64,000 nt of DNA, taken from the NCBI RefSeq assembly GCF_947504105.1, contig NZ_CANNGP010000005.1, positions 116,443 to 180,442 on the forward strand, read 5' to 3'. Of the stretch, positions 1 to 7,783 are shown piece after piece. A program made the translations under genes and the position numbers. Origin of the DNA: an uncultured Tateyamaria sp. (lineage in GTDB: Bacteria > Pseudomonadota > Alphaproteobacteria > Rhodobacterales > Rhodobacteraceae). Position 1 is the first letter of the stretch. Each line of letters begins with the position of its first letter. The notes under the pieces were generated by a model. It was given only the letters and a program-made list of their open reading frames with translations. It was not told the DNA's origin and searched no databases.

Positions 1-1
1 C

Positions 2-346
2 ACGAAATCCGGTGAAGGCGTGTCGATCGATCGCGAGGGCACACGCGCCAACCATCAGTATAACCTTCTGGGCCATATCGGATCGAACGCATCCGGCGTG
101 ATTGTCGAGCCGTACCTGATCACGCTCACCGCTGAGTCGGACGTTTTTCCTGCATTCCAACATGGCGGGATCGAAACGATCTACATGCTCGAAGGAGAAG
201 TGGATTACCGGCACGGCGATGATGTCTATCCACTCAAACCCGGTGACACGTTATTTTTTGATGCCGACGCCCCGCACGGTCCGGAAAAGCTTGTGACCCT
301 GCCCGCGCGTTACCTATCAGTCATCAGCTACCCGCAAAACACTTGA
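2..346 (+). CDS. XRE/cupin-type transcriptional regulator, C-terminal part (5' end outside window)
   Basis: The reading frame is open from base 2, so the GTG at 20 in the ORF track is probably not the real start and the gene is cut by the window edge. What is visible is a small beta-barrel cupin domain: a histidine/glycine segment (FQHGGIETIYMLEGEV) followed by the second cupin motif (PGDTLFFDADAPHGPE). This pattern is typical of the C-terminal sensing domain of PuuR-like regulators that carry an N-terminal XRE helix-turn-helix; that DNA-binding half is inferred, not seen. The gene ends 2 bases from the convergent dmmC stop. Its place at the edge of the methylamine cluster makes it a candidate regulator of it. 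A stand-alone cupin protein is the alternative. Confidence 0.7.
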   Translation, partial: TKSGEGVSIDREGTRANHQYNLLGHIGSNASGVIVEPYLITLTAESDVFPAFQHGGIETIYMLEGEVDYRHGDDVYPLKPGDTLFFDADAPHGPEKLVTLPARYLSVISYPQNT

Positions 347-348
347 CG

Positions 349-1416
349 TCACTTGGCTAGCGGTGGTTCAGCCTCGAAATCCGGCCAGACGCCGGCCGAT
401 GTAGGTTGCCCGTCATCAAACTGCGACAGGTAGTCGAGCATCATAGGCCTGTTGTCTATAAATCCTTTATACGTCGCCAGTTCCTCGGGCAGATCGCGCA
501 CAACACGGTGCAAGCGGCGACCCCATTTGGGCATCGTCATGAGGTCCTGAAAGCTGCACAGGTAGCACCGGATCGGGAACACCAGCCCGTTGGACCGCGG
601 AAGACGGAAAAAGGTCTGCAACTCGACCCGTAGATGCTGCTTTGCGCCAAGGTTCTCGGGCGTGAGTGTGGTCTTCTGAATGCCCCACTTGTGGTAGTTT
701 TCGGGGCTGGTATCGAGCAGCGGATTGACTGTCATTGTCCAATTGAGCCGCCGTGCGGGCGCACCTTGCTGGATGTTTAGCAGGAACTTGAGTGCGCGCA
801 CGAAGATACCCTTTTCGTGGGCCAACGGCACAGGCGCGTGCCACTCAAAAAAGTTCATGCCGATGTCGAAATCAAGGCTCCAATCGGCCTGCGTCGTCAC
901 CATACCGGCATCCATCCACAAGTTGCCCTCGCGCTGATCCAGCACACAGAAATCGCCTTGGGTCTGGCGCGTGATGTATTCCATCGGGCCATAGGGCAGC
1001 GTCGTGTCGTCAAGAAACGTGAACCTGTCGTCGATGCCCAAGGGCTTGTTCACCCAGCGCCACTGATCGCCATCGCGGTACAGTTCGAACAGATCCGGGT
1101 AGTCCTCGGATTTCGACACCATGATCAGCTCCAGCAGGTCCCACCCGGCAAGCGTCATGTGTGGTAGCGACTGGCAGCGCAACGGATCGTCCGCCAAGAC
1201 CATCGCCCGGTCACGCATCTCGGCCACGTAGTGCTCGTCCACATCAAACCGCTTTTCATAGACGGACCCGGCGGGTCCACCCCGGTGCTGCTCCATGTTG
1301 ACGGCGTACATGTAGCTGTCTTCATGGAACGGGAACGGAAAGCGTTTGATCGCCCAATCGGAGTTGTGGAACGAATAATCGTCGCGGAACGTCTCGTCGT
1401 TGAATTGAATGGTCAT
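349..1416 (-). CDS. dmmC: Dimethylamine monooxygenase subunit DmmC (haem-dependent oxidative N-demethylase-like, DUF3445)
   Basis: This is the third subunit of the enzyme that oxidises dimethylamine to methylamine and formaldehyde with NADPH and O2 in the cytoplasm. The protein matches the HODM alpha-subunit-like (DUF3445) family over its whole length (about 355 residues), with the conserved blocks MTLAGWDLLELIM and FFEWHAPVP. The track ORF starts at 1449, but an ATG at 1416 lies one base after the dmmB stop, behind a purine-rich stretch, and is the better start. It is the last gene of dmmDABC on the minus strand. Family role is from published work on marine dmmDABC; assignment here rests on order and recognisable sequence. 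Confidence 0.88.
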   Translation of the reverse strand: MTIQFNDETFRDDYSFHNSDWAIKRFPFPFHEDSYMYAVNMEQHRGGPAGSVYEKRFDVDEHYVAEMRDRAMVLADDPLRCQSLPHMTLAGWDLLELIMVSKSEDYPDLFELYRDGDQWRWVNKPLGIDDRFTFLDDTTLPYGPMEYITRQTQGDFCVLDQREGNLWMDAGMVTTQADWSLDFDIGMNFFEWHAPVPLAHEKGIFVRALKFLLNIQQGAPARRLNWTMTVNPLLDTSPENYHKWGIQKTTLTPENLGAKQHLRVELQTFFRLPRSNGLVFPIRCYLCSFQDLMTMPKWGRRLHRVVRDLPEELATYKGFIDNRPMMLDYLSQFDDGQPTSAGVWPDFEAEPPLAK

Positions 1417-1417
1417 C

Positions 1418-2404
1418 TTATCTGTCCAATTCCAGAAGGGGGCCGACAAAGCGGCTCACACAGGGCATGATTTTCTGTCCGCTGGCGTGTTGGTCGTCGT
1501 CCAGCCATTGGTCGCGGTGCACGAATGCCCCGTCATGGGCCACCACGTCCGTTTCGCACTGCCCGCAGGACCCGCCCCGGCACAGGAACGGCGCTTCGAC
1601 GCCCGCGCGTTCGATGGCTTCCAGCAGGCTTTCATGCTCGCCCACGGTGATCGTCTTGTCGGACTGGCACAGGCGTACCTCGAAGGGCACACCGGGTTCG
1701 GGCGCCAGGAACTCTTCGGAATGCACATTGGCATCCGGCCATCCGGCGGCCGACGCGGTGGCATGCACCCAATTGATCATCCCCTTGGGTCCGCACACAT
1801 AGGCATGCGTGCCCAGCGGTTGGCCATCCAGCAAATCCTCAAGCGCAATCGCCTGGCTTTGATCGTCGTAATAGACGTGCACCTTATTGGGATGCTTGTA
1901 GGTCAGTTGATCCACATAGGTGCCCAACGCCTCGGTCCGGCAGGCATAGTGCAGCTCCCACGCGCCACCCTGCCGCTCCAATTGAGCGATCATCGACATG
2001 AACGGGGTGATCCCGATGCCGCCCGCGAAAAACACATGCTTGCGTGCGCGCAGGTCGAGCGAGAACAGGTTCACCGGGAAGGTGATTGTCATCTCGTCGC
2101 CGACGGACACGCTGCGGTGCATGAAAAGCGACCCACCGCGCCCTTCGTCATCACGACGCACGGAAATCGCATAGGTATTCAGATCGGCAGGGTCCGACAT
2201 CAGCGAATAGGGGTTCAAGCGGGTGCGATCCCCGTCCTGCATGGTCACAACCGTATGCGCGCCGCCGGAAAAGGGCGGGAACAATGCGCCGTCGCGCCGC
2301 TTGAATTCGAACCGCGTGACAAGGTCATTGATCGGGGTCACCGCCGATACGACAACGTCGATCTTTTCGGCGCCGGGCTTGGCTTTCTGCGGGGCGGCAC
2401 TCAT
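1418..2404 (-). CDS. dmmB: Dimethylamine monooxygenase reductase subunit DmmB
   Basis: Electron-transfer subunit that passes electrons from NAD(P)H to the haem subunit. The order of domains is that of phthalate-dioxygenase-reductase-like proteins: a flavin-binding barrel with the RxxPYS-type motif (LNPYSLM), an NAD-binding domain (FFAGGIGITPFMSM), and a C-terminal plant-type [2Fe-2S] domain with the cysteine pattern CRGGSCGQC and a final cysteine in MPCVSR. The ORF track starts 18 codons upstream, but ATG at 2404 overlaps the dmmA stop as ATGA and gives a normal N-terminus (MSAAPQ), for 328 residues. Translational coupling to dmmA is likely. Confidence 0.9.
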   Translation of the reverse strand: MSAAPQKAKPGAEKIDVVVSAVTPINDLVTRFEFKRRDGALFPPFSGGAHTVVTMQDGDRTRLNPYSLMSDPADLNTYAISVRRDDEGRGGSLFMHRSVSVGDEMTITFPVNLFSLDLRARKHVFFAGGIGITPFMSMIAQLERQGGAWELHYACRTEALGTYVDQLTYKHPNKVHVYYDDQSQAIALEDLLDGQPLGTHAYVCGPKGMINWVHATASAAGWPDANVHSEEFLAPEPGVPFEVRLCQSDKTITVGEHESLLEAIERAGVEAPFLCRGGSCGQCETDVVAHDGAFVHRDQWLDDDQHASGQKIMPCVSRFVGPLLELDR

Positions 2405-2997
2405 TCGTAAATCCCCTTCGGCGCGGGCACATTGCCCGGATCCTCGGCGTCGATGCACACACCCTGATAGGCGGCCAACCGACGGGAATAGTGGTCACGG
2501 ACAAACAGGTTCAGCCCGCAATGGCTGCATTGAAACGGGTCGGTTTCCACATCTTCGGTGATGCCTTTGCAGTGCACGCACTGCATCCGACGGGCGACGG
2601 ACCCGCGATGTTCGGTCTGAATGGCGGTGTGCGGGATGCCTGCCTGCATCGCCTCGTTCTGGGCCTGGCCCATCAACCCTTCGGTGCCGGTCAGATAGAC
2701 CTGCAACCCCATATGCGCGTCCTGCAAGACACGGCGGATGCGCTGCACCGACGCGGCATAGGTGGGCCCCTCATAAAACTGCGCGGGGTTCAGTGCGCGC
2801 AACTGGTCGGTAAATCCGGCACCGCGCGGGATATAGATGATGTGGGTCTTGGCCATCAGATCGGGTGTTGCGATGCCAAGGATCGCCTCGGCCCCTTCGG
2901 CATCCGCAATCATCAGATGCCCTTTGCCCGGTCGTGCCTCAAGCGTGCCATAGACCGGCCTGCTTTTGATCGACGGGGGAAATTCGAATTTCGACAT
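2401..2997 (-). CDS. dmmA: Dimethylamine monooxygenase subunit DmmA
   Basis: Small subunit of dimethylamine monooxygenase, about 198 residues. The N-terminal two thirds resemble the DmmA family and the C-terminus carries a rubredoxin/zinc-ribbon-like pair of CxxC motifs (CVHC and CSHC, about 20 residues apart) that may bind a metal. I chose ATG 2997 (MSKFEF) over the track start at 3012 because a GAGGA ribosome site lies just before it. It follows dmmD after a strong hairpin and overlaps dmmB by ATGA. The catalytic contribution of this subunit is not something the sequence alone shows. Confidence 0.85.
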   Translation of the reverse strand: MSKFEFPPSIKSRPVYGTLEARPGKGHLMIADAEGAEAILGIATPDLMAKTHIIYIPRGAGFTDQLRALNPAQFYEGPTYAASVQRIRRVLQDAHMGLQVYLTGTEGLMGQAQNEAMQAGIPHTAIQTEHRGSVARRMQCVHCKGITEDVETDPFQCSHCGLNLFVRDHYSRRLAAYQGVCIDAEDPGNVPAPKGIYE

Positions 2998-3016
2998 ACC
3001 TGTCCTCGTCACGTGA

Positions 3017-3047
3017 AAAGGGCGCGGGGTCTTTCCTCGCGCCCTTT
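3017..3047 (-). terminator. Intra-operon hairpin between dmmD and dmmA
   Basis: A perfect 10-bp inverted repeat (AAAGGGCGCG / CGCGCCCTTT) with an 11-base loop sits in the 41-base gap between dmmD and dmmA. Read on the minus strand the stem is followed by TTTTC, so it looks like a partial rho-independent terminator or an RNA-processing/stability hairpin. It could set dmmD expression above dmmABC. Confidence 0.6.
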
Positions 3048-3053
3048 GAAAAA

Positions 3054-4205
3054 TCAGCCCTTGGCGGTGCGGATCGACTTGTCCTTGTCATAGAACGGCA
3101 TTTCTTCGGCCGTCGCGGCGAGTTCCGTGCCGTCCGGTTGAACCACGGTCAGTTTGGTGCCGGAGGTTGCTACGGACGGGTCAAGTCGCGCTATGGCGAC
3201 GGAATAACCGTTCAGCTCGGACGACAGGCCGTAGGTGATGACACCCACATCCTTGCCGTCGTGATGGACCCGTGCAAACATTTCCATTTGATCCATGGCG
3301 CCACCTTCCAACTGCACGCCGTAGATTTTAAACCGCTCTTTGCCCTTCATAGCATAGTGGTTCTCGGATCCAATGAAGCCCTCCTTGCCGGGGGAGACGG
3401 TGAAATCCAAGCCCAGTTCCCACAGGCTGTCGCCCGCAGGTGTGCCGTCTGAAAACGGGAAGGTTTCGGAGTTGTCGCCAGGATAGAACAGCAGATACGA
3501 TTCAATCCGCAGCATATCGAGGGTCGAGAACTGAGTTGGGCGCACGTCGTCGCCACCCGCTGCCAACACGTTGTCCCAGATATGCACCGCATCCTTGGCG
3601 CGACAGAAGATTTCATAGCCGCGCTCGCCAGTATAGCCAGTGCGTGAGATCATCACGTCGCGGCCATAGAGGCGGGTCTGCATGATCCCGAAATAGGCCA
3701 GATCGCGGATGCCGGGAATGTCCTTGGCCAGAATGTCGACCGCCTTCGGACCCTGCAACGACATGTCGTGTAGGTCATCATCCATGATCACGGAACAGTT
3801 CTTGGCGGCAGCAACGGTCGTCAGCTGCTCCATTCCAATACCTGTGCCATGCACAACAAGCCACGAGTTGACCGCTATGTGGTAGATCACGCAGTCGTCC
3901 ACGAACAGCCCGCGATCATCCAGCATGCAGGCGTAAACGGCCCGACCCGGCGCGATCTTTTCGACATTACGGGTCGTGACCCGGTCGATGACATATGCCG
4001 CGTCCTCGCCCACCACATGCACCTTCTTCAGGCCCGACACGTCCATCAGGCCAGCCTTGGTGCGGATCGCCTCGTAATCGGCTTTGGCGCGCTCAGGCGT
4101 GTTGTCGTAGAACCACGCAGTGCCCATGCCATTCCAGTCTTCCAACTCGCCGCCGATTTCCGCGTGTCGTCCGGCAAGTGCCGAGGTTCTCCATAGAATG
4201 GCCAT
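3054..4205 (-). CDS. dmmD: DmmD, GcvT-like tetrahydrofolate-dependent protein of dimethylamine oxidation
   Basis: A 383-residue protein of the aminomethyltransferase (GcvT) family. In dmmDABC operons it is taken to capture the formaldehyde released from dimethylamine on tetrahydrofolate as 5,10-methylene-THF. GcvT features visible include the early AGLMDVSGLKKVHVVGEDA block, SRTGYTGERGYEIF (folate-binding loop) and the late LRIESYLLFYPGD segment. ATG 4205 is preceded by a GGGAA ribosome site. It is the first gene of the operon; the upstream gap carries a GTGCAA-family motif. A glycine-cleavage or dimethylglycine-type role is the alternative, but the neighbours argue for DmmD. Confidence 0.87.
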   Translation of the reverse strand: MAILWRTSALAGRHAEIGGELEDWNGMGTAWFYDNTPERAKADYEAIRTKAGLMDVSGLKKVHVVGEDAAYVIDRVTTRNVEKIAPGRAVYACMLDDRGLFVDDCVIYHIAVNSWLVVHGTGIGMEQLTTVAAAKNCSVIMDDDLHDMSLQGPKAVDILAKDIPGIRDLAYFGIMQTRLYGRDVMISRTGYTGERGYEIFCRAKDAVHIWDNVLAAGGDDVRPTQFSTLDMLRIESYLLFYPGDNSETFPFSDGTPAGDSLWELGLDFTVSPGKEGFIGSENHYAMKGKERFKIYGVQLEGGAMDQMEMFARVHHDGKDVGVITYGLSSELNGYSVAIARLDPSVATSGTKLTVVQPDGTELAATAEEMPFYDKDKSIRTAKG

Positions 4206-4281
4206 GGTGGTGTTCCCTGTTCTTTATGAGTCTTGTTGGGGCGTATTGAGCATCAGCCTATTTTGAAAAGCAAGAATGCTA

Positions 4282-4300
4282 TGCAACTTTTTTTCCTGCC
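4282..4300 (-). promoter_or_regulatory. Candidate shared operator, site A (upstream of dmmD)
   Basis: The plus strand reads TGCAACTTTTTTTCCTGCC about 80 bases before the dmmD start. The first 13 bases are identical to those of the folD site at 18666, and TGCAA recurs at the tmm and tdm sites. An AT-rich half-site look-alike (CTATTTTGAAAAG) lies just beside it at about 4258. Proposed as a regulator binding site; inference from shared sequence only. Confidence 0.45.
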
Positions 4301-4317
4301 GGGCAAATGCCGAACAA

Positions 4318-4346
4318 GTAAGGGGCGACCCATGGCCGCCCCTTAC
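4318..4346 (-). terminator. Terminator after amtB and its small downstream gene
   Basis: Perfect 10-bp inverted repeat GTAAGGGGCG / CGCCCCTTAC with a 9-base loop, 16 bases after the stop of the small membrane-protein gene on the minus strand. It separates the amtB unit from dmmDABC. The T-run is short, so it may act as a weak terminator. Confidence 0.65.
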
Positions 4347-4361
4347 GCACGTCTGGCATGC

Positions 4362-4535
4362 TTACTTCTCGAATTGCTTGGTCTTTGCGCTTTCGGTCCT
4401 TTGTCCAAATAGCAGCACCGCCACGCAGATCCCTGCTGCGATCAGCGTGTAGAGCCCAGGCATGCCTGAACCCCAGCCCATGAACATCGCACCGTCGACA
4501 ACCGACCAGCTTGCTTCGTCATATGGAAAACCCAT
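4362..4535 (-). CDS. Small single-span membrane protein downstream of amtB
   Basis: Too short for the ORF track: 57 codons starting ATG at 4535 and ending TAA at 4362. The start MGFPYDEASWSVV is followed by a glycine/methionine-rich stretch, one clear membrane span (about residues 27-43, LYTLIAAGICVAVLLFG) and a charged C-terminus ending KQFEK. It lies 23 bases after the amtB stop, with AAAAAGGA before the ATG, and before a terminator, so it is almost certainly co-transcribed with amtB. I do not recognise a named family. A helper or regulator of the ammonium channel is a guess from position. Confidence 0.65.
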   Translation of the reverse strand: MGFPYDEASWSVVDGAMFMGWGSGMPGLYTLIAAGICVAVLLFGQRTESAKTKQFEK

Positions 4536-4558
4536 GATTTCGTCCTTTTTCTGTTCGA

Positions 4559-5962
4559 TTACTCGCCGGGCGCCAGGTTGACGCCAGGTGCAGGGATGCC
4601 TTCGGGGTAGCCCTCGGCCGGGACCTTGACCATGTCCATACCTGCGATTTCCGCGCCTTCAGGGATGCGCAGCATGCCCAACATCTTCAAGACATATGAC
4701 ACGGCATATCCCGGAACAAAGCCCAGCAGGAAGAACACGACCGCACCGACGATCTGACCGATCAGGCTGATGGTCGGTACTTCGCCTGCCGCCCCTTGCA
4801 GCGACGGATAGCCAGAGGCGAACACGCCCAGCAGGACCACACCATAAAGGCCGATGGTCCCGTGCACAGTGACCGCACCCACCGCATCGTCGATGCCGCG
4901 GTTTTCCAGCCATGTGGCGCAAGGCTTCAGGATCACGCCGGCCGAGAAGGCGACGATGAATGTCAGCGCCGGATAGTAGATATCCAGACCGGACGCGGTC
5001 GAAATGATGCCCGCAAGCGCACCCGACATCATCCAGAACGGATCACGCGTCAGCACCCATGCGCCGATGATACCGCCCGCAACCGCCATCAGGATGTTGA
5101 AGGCCAGCGCCGACAACGTGATGGGTGTGCCGTAGATGGTGGATGGCTTGTCTGCAAACCAGCTCCACGCCTCTCCGGGCACGATCACGCAGGCCATAAG
5201 GAAGCCCCAGAATCCCACGATGATCAGCATCAGGCCCGTCACCGTCAGGGGCATGTTGTGCCCTGCGATGTGGTTGGCCGTGCCATCTGCGTTGAACTTG
5301 CCGATACGCGGCCCAAGGTTGATCAGAACGCCCAGGGCAAAGAACCCTGCCACCGCGTGCACAAGGCCCGCCGCACCAAAGTCATACACGCCCCACTGCG
5401 TGACCAGCCAGCCATCTGCGTGCCAGCCCCATGCAGCGGCCACGACCCACGCGAACGACCCAAGGACGACAGCGAGGATGACAAAGCCGACGGTCTGGAT
5501 ACGCTCGATCACAGCGCCCGACATGATGGAGGCTGTGGTGGCGGCAAACAGCGCAAAGGCGCCAAAGAACACGCCGGATGCCTGATCCGCGATGTTCGGC
5601 CCCATGTACTGGGCACTCTCACCCCAGCCCCATGCGATCGCGTTGGCGTATTCCACACCCGAGATGCCTGCGGGGCCTGCCGCACCGGGCAGTCCAGTTG
5701 GGAAGCCCCAATACACCCACCATCCGAAGAAATAGAAAGTCGGGATCATGAACGCGAAAGCCAGGATGTTCTTCACCCCCGAACTCAGCACGTTCTTCAG
5801 GCGCGACGCCCCCATCTCATAAGCCAGGAACCCCGCGTGAATGATGATCATCAGCGGGATGGTCAGATAATAGAATGTCTCGGCAAACATGGTGTTGGTT
5901 ACACCACCCTTGCTCTGCAGCGCGGCAATCTGGGCCATCAATTCTGCGATTTGCTCTTCCAC
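4559..5962 (-). CDS. amtB: Ammonium transporter (Amt/MEP/Rh family)
   Basis: Inner-membrane ammonium (possibly methylammonium) channel with the usual 11-12 hydrophobic spans. Family signatures include FAFMIPTFYFFGWWVYW, the DFGAAGLVHAVAGFFAL block with its pore-lining histidine, and DDAVGAVTVHGTIGLYG with the second histidine. The track ORF begins at 6049, but the first 29 residues have no Amt character and overlap a candidate operator; GTG at 5962 (VEEQIAEL), after a G-rich ribosome site, gives a 467-residue protein and is preferred. No glnK is next to it. It sits divergently from mgsA and fits the recovery or retention of ammonium from methylamine breakdown. Confidence 0.93.
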   Translation of the reverse strand: MEEQIAELMAQIAALQSKGGVTNTMFAETFYYLTIPLMIIIHAGFLAYEMGASRLKNVLSSGVKNILAFAFMIPTFYFFGWWVYWGFPTGLPGAAGPAGISGVEYANAIAWGWGESAQYMGPNIADQASGVFFGAFALFAATTASIMSGAVIERIQTVGFVILAVVLGSFAWVVAAAWGWHADGWLVTQWGVYDFGAAGLVHAVAGFFALGVLINLGPRIGKFNADGTANHIAGHNMPLTVTGLMLIIVGFWGFLMACVIVPGEAWSWFADKPSTIYGTPITLSALAFNILMAVAGGIIGAWVLTRDPFWMMSGALAGIISTASGLDIYYPALTFIVAFSAGVILKPCATWLENRGIDDAVGAVTVHGTIGLYGVVLLGVFASGYPSLQGAAGEVPTISLIGQIVGAVVFFLLGFVPGYAVSYVLKMLGMLRIPEGAEIAGMDMVKVPAEGYPEGIPAPGVNLAPGE

Positions 5963-6067
5963 GATGAACCCCCGTGTTGGACTGTTGGCTTTGTGCGCCG
6001 TCGTATGCAGTGCGCGACGCTGGCCAAAGTGAACCACGACATGTTTCATCTGGCGACTCTTTTTTTA

Positions 6068-6090
6068 ACTGGTGTGAAAAATAGTTTCCC
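6068..6090. promoter_or_regulatory. Candidate shared operator, site B (amtB / mgsA divergent promoter)
   Basis: ACTGGTGTGAAAAATAGT here matches ACTGAGGTGCAAAATAGT at the tmm promoter in 15 of 18 positions without gaps. It lies in the divergent region between amtB and mgsA, so one bound protein could serve both. The outer ACT/AGT ends are an inverted repeat. Inference from sequence sharing. Confidence 0.5.
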
Positions 6091-6165
6091 ATTGGTTGAG
6101 CATGTGATGTAACGATGCTAGCGTTCGAGTCGAACGACAGATCACTTTTTGGGAGGGCCATCGCC

Positions 6166-7095
6166 ATGTGCGGGATTGTCGGACTTTTTCTGAAAGACGC
6201 CGCGTTGGAACCACAGCTAGGCGACATGCTGACCGACATGCTGATCACCATGACAGACCGTGGACCTGACAGCGCTGGGATTGCAATTTACGGTGACGAA
6301 ACAACGGGTAACGCAAAACTGACCGTTCAATCCAACGCGCCTGTTGTCGACCTTGACAAGCTCGACAACGACTTGCGCAAACGGGTCAAGGGCAAGGTGT
6401 CGATGGATATCAAGGACACGCACGCCGTCCTCTCATTGCAGGCTGATCAGGTGCCCGCAGCCCGCGAAATTCTCAGTGAAATTCGGCCCAATCTGCGGGT
6501 GATGAGCCACGGCTCGACCCTCGAAATCTACAAAGAGGTCGGACTGCCCAAAGATGTGGCAAACCGCTTCGACATTCGGCAAATGTCCGGAACGCACGGT
6601 ATCGGGCACACGCGCATGGCAACTGAGTCGGCAGTCACAACCATGGGCGCGCACCCGTTCAACACGGGGATTGACCAGTGCCTTGTGCACAACGGATCGC
6701 TGTCCAACCTCAACTCGCTGCGCCGCAAACTGCGTCGACTTGGCGTGCATATCGAAACCGAAAACGACACCGAAGTGGGCGCCGCCTACCTCACGTGGAA
6801 AATGCAGACCGGATCGACCCTGGGTGAGGCGCTGACCTCCAGCCTCGATGACCTCGACGGGTTCTTTACCTTTGTTGTGGGCACCAAGGACGGCTTCGGC
6901 GTTGTCCGCGACCCCATCGCCTGCAAGCCCGCTGTCATGGCCGAAACCGATCAATACGTGGCTTTCGGCTCCGAATACCGCGCGCTTGTGAACTTGCCCG
7001 GCATCGACACTGCCAAGGTGTGGGAGCCAGAGCCCGCAACCGTCTATTTCTGGTCGCACAATGCGGCCCCAACCGCGCAAGAGAAAGCGGCGTAA
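6166..7095 (+). CDS. mgsA: N-methylglutamate synthase subunit A, class II glutamine amidotransferase
   Basis: Amidotransferase subunit of N-methylglutamate synthase, which turns gamma-glutamylmethylamide into N-methylglutamate and glutamate. The class II (Ntn) fold is shown by an N-terminal MCGIVGLF with Cys2 as nucleophile, and by HTRMATES, HNGSLSN and NDTEVGAAY further on. Cys2 decides the start: ATG 6166, with GGGAGGG 9 bases upstream, not the track start at 6115. About 309 residues, matching the separate amidotransferase subunit of the three-gene mgs system instead of full-length GltB. It abuts mgsB. Confidence 0.88.
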   Translation: MCGIVGLFLKDAALEPQLGDMLTDMLITMTDRGPDSAGIAIYGDETTGNAKLTVQSNAPVVDLDKLDNDLRKRVKGKVSMDIKDTHAVLSLQADQVPAAREILSEIRPNLRVMSHGSTLEIYKEVGLPKDVANRFDIRQMSGTHGIGHTRMATESAVTTMGAHPFNTGIDQCLVHNGSLSNLNSLRRKLRRLGVHIETENDTEVGAAYLTWKMQTGSTLGEALTSSLDDLDGFFTFVVGTKDGFGVVRDPIACKPAVMAETDQYVAFGSEYRALVNLPGIDTAKVWEPEPATVYFWSHNAAPTAQEKAA

Positions 7096-7773
7096 ATGCA
7101 AACATTTGACTTGGAAGCACAGGGGCTACGTGCGCTCAATTCCACCCTGCACGCGCAGGCAGACAATAGCAACCAGACACATTGGGAAATCGTGAACCCA
7201 AAGGGCAGCCATGCAATTGCCGTAGGTCTCGACGCACCGATCGAAGTGAACATTAAAGGCTCTACTGGCTACTACTGCGCCGGCATGAACAAGCAGGCGA
7301 CCGTGCATGTGCATGGTTCCGTCGGGCCGGGCACAGCCGAAAACATGATGTCCGGCATGGTCGTGGTCGAAGGGGATGCTTCGCAATATGCGGGCGCCAC
7401 GGGCCATGGCGGCACGCTGGTGATCAAGGGCAACGCGTCATCGCGCTGCGGTATTTCGATGAAAGGGATCGACATCATCGTGCACGGCAATATCGGGCAC
7501 ATGTCGGCCTTCATGGCGCAATCGGGCAATATGGTGGTCTGCGGGGATGCGGGCGAGGCACTGGGCGATTCACTCTATGAAGCGCGCCTATTTGTGCGCG
7601 GTTCGGTGAAATCGCTCGGTGCCGACTGCATCGAGAAAGAGATGCGGCCTGAACACATCACCATCCTCGAAGAGTTGCTGGAACGTGGCGGTTGCGACGC
7701 CAAGGCATCCGAATTCAAACGCTACGGATCGGCGCGCAAACTCTACAATTTCAACATCGACAACGCATATTGA
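7096..7773 (+). CDS. mgsB: N-methylglutamate synthase subunit B (GXGXG/GltB C-terminal-like)
   Basis: 225 residues corresponding to the beta-helix GXGXG domain of glutamate synthase. Repeated glycine-rich strands are easy to see (GSTGYYCAGMN, GSVGPGTAENMMSG, GDASQYAGATGHGGT, GNIGHMSAFMAQ). As a separate subunit it fits MgsB, joining the amidotransferase and synthase parts. The ATG directly follows the mgsA stop and 10 bases separate its stop from mgsC, so the three are one operon. A formylmethanofuran-dehydrogenase C-like domain is the only common alternative and the neighbours exclude it. Confidence 0.88.
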   Translation: MQTFDLEAQGLRALNSTLHAQADNSNQTHWEIVNPKGSHAIAVGLDAPIEVNIKGSTGYYCAGMNKQATVHVHGSVGPGTAENMMSGMVVVEGDASQYAGATGHGGTLVIKGNASSRCGISMKGIDIIVHGNIGHMSAFMAQSGNMVVCGDAGEALGDSLYEARLFVRGSVKSLGADCIEKEMRPEHITILEELLERGGCDAKASEFKRYGSARKLYNFNIDNAY

Positions 7774-7783
7774 GGGCCAGACC

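Noticed and set aside
1409-2410. 333-residue plus-strand ORF over dmmB
   Set aside because: Shadow of dmmB, whose flavin and iron-sulfur motifs are unmistakable on the minus strand.
4796-6112. 438-residue plus-strand ORF over amtB
   Set aside because: Antisense to a clear ammonium transporter; low-complexity, polar composition without any fold signature.
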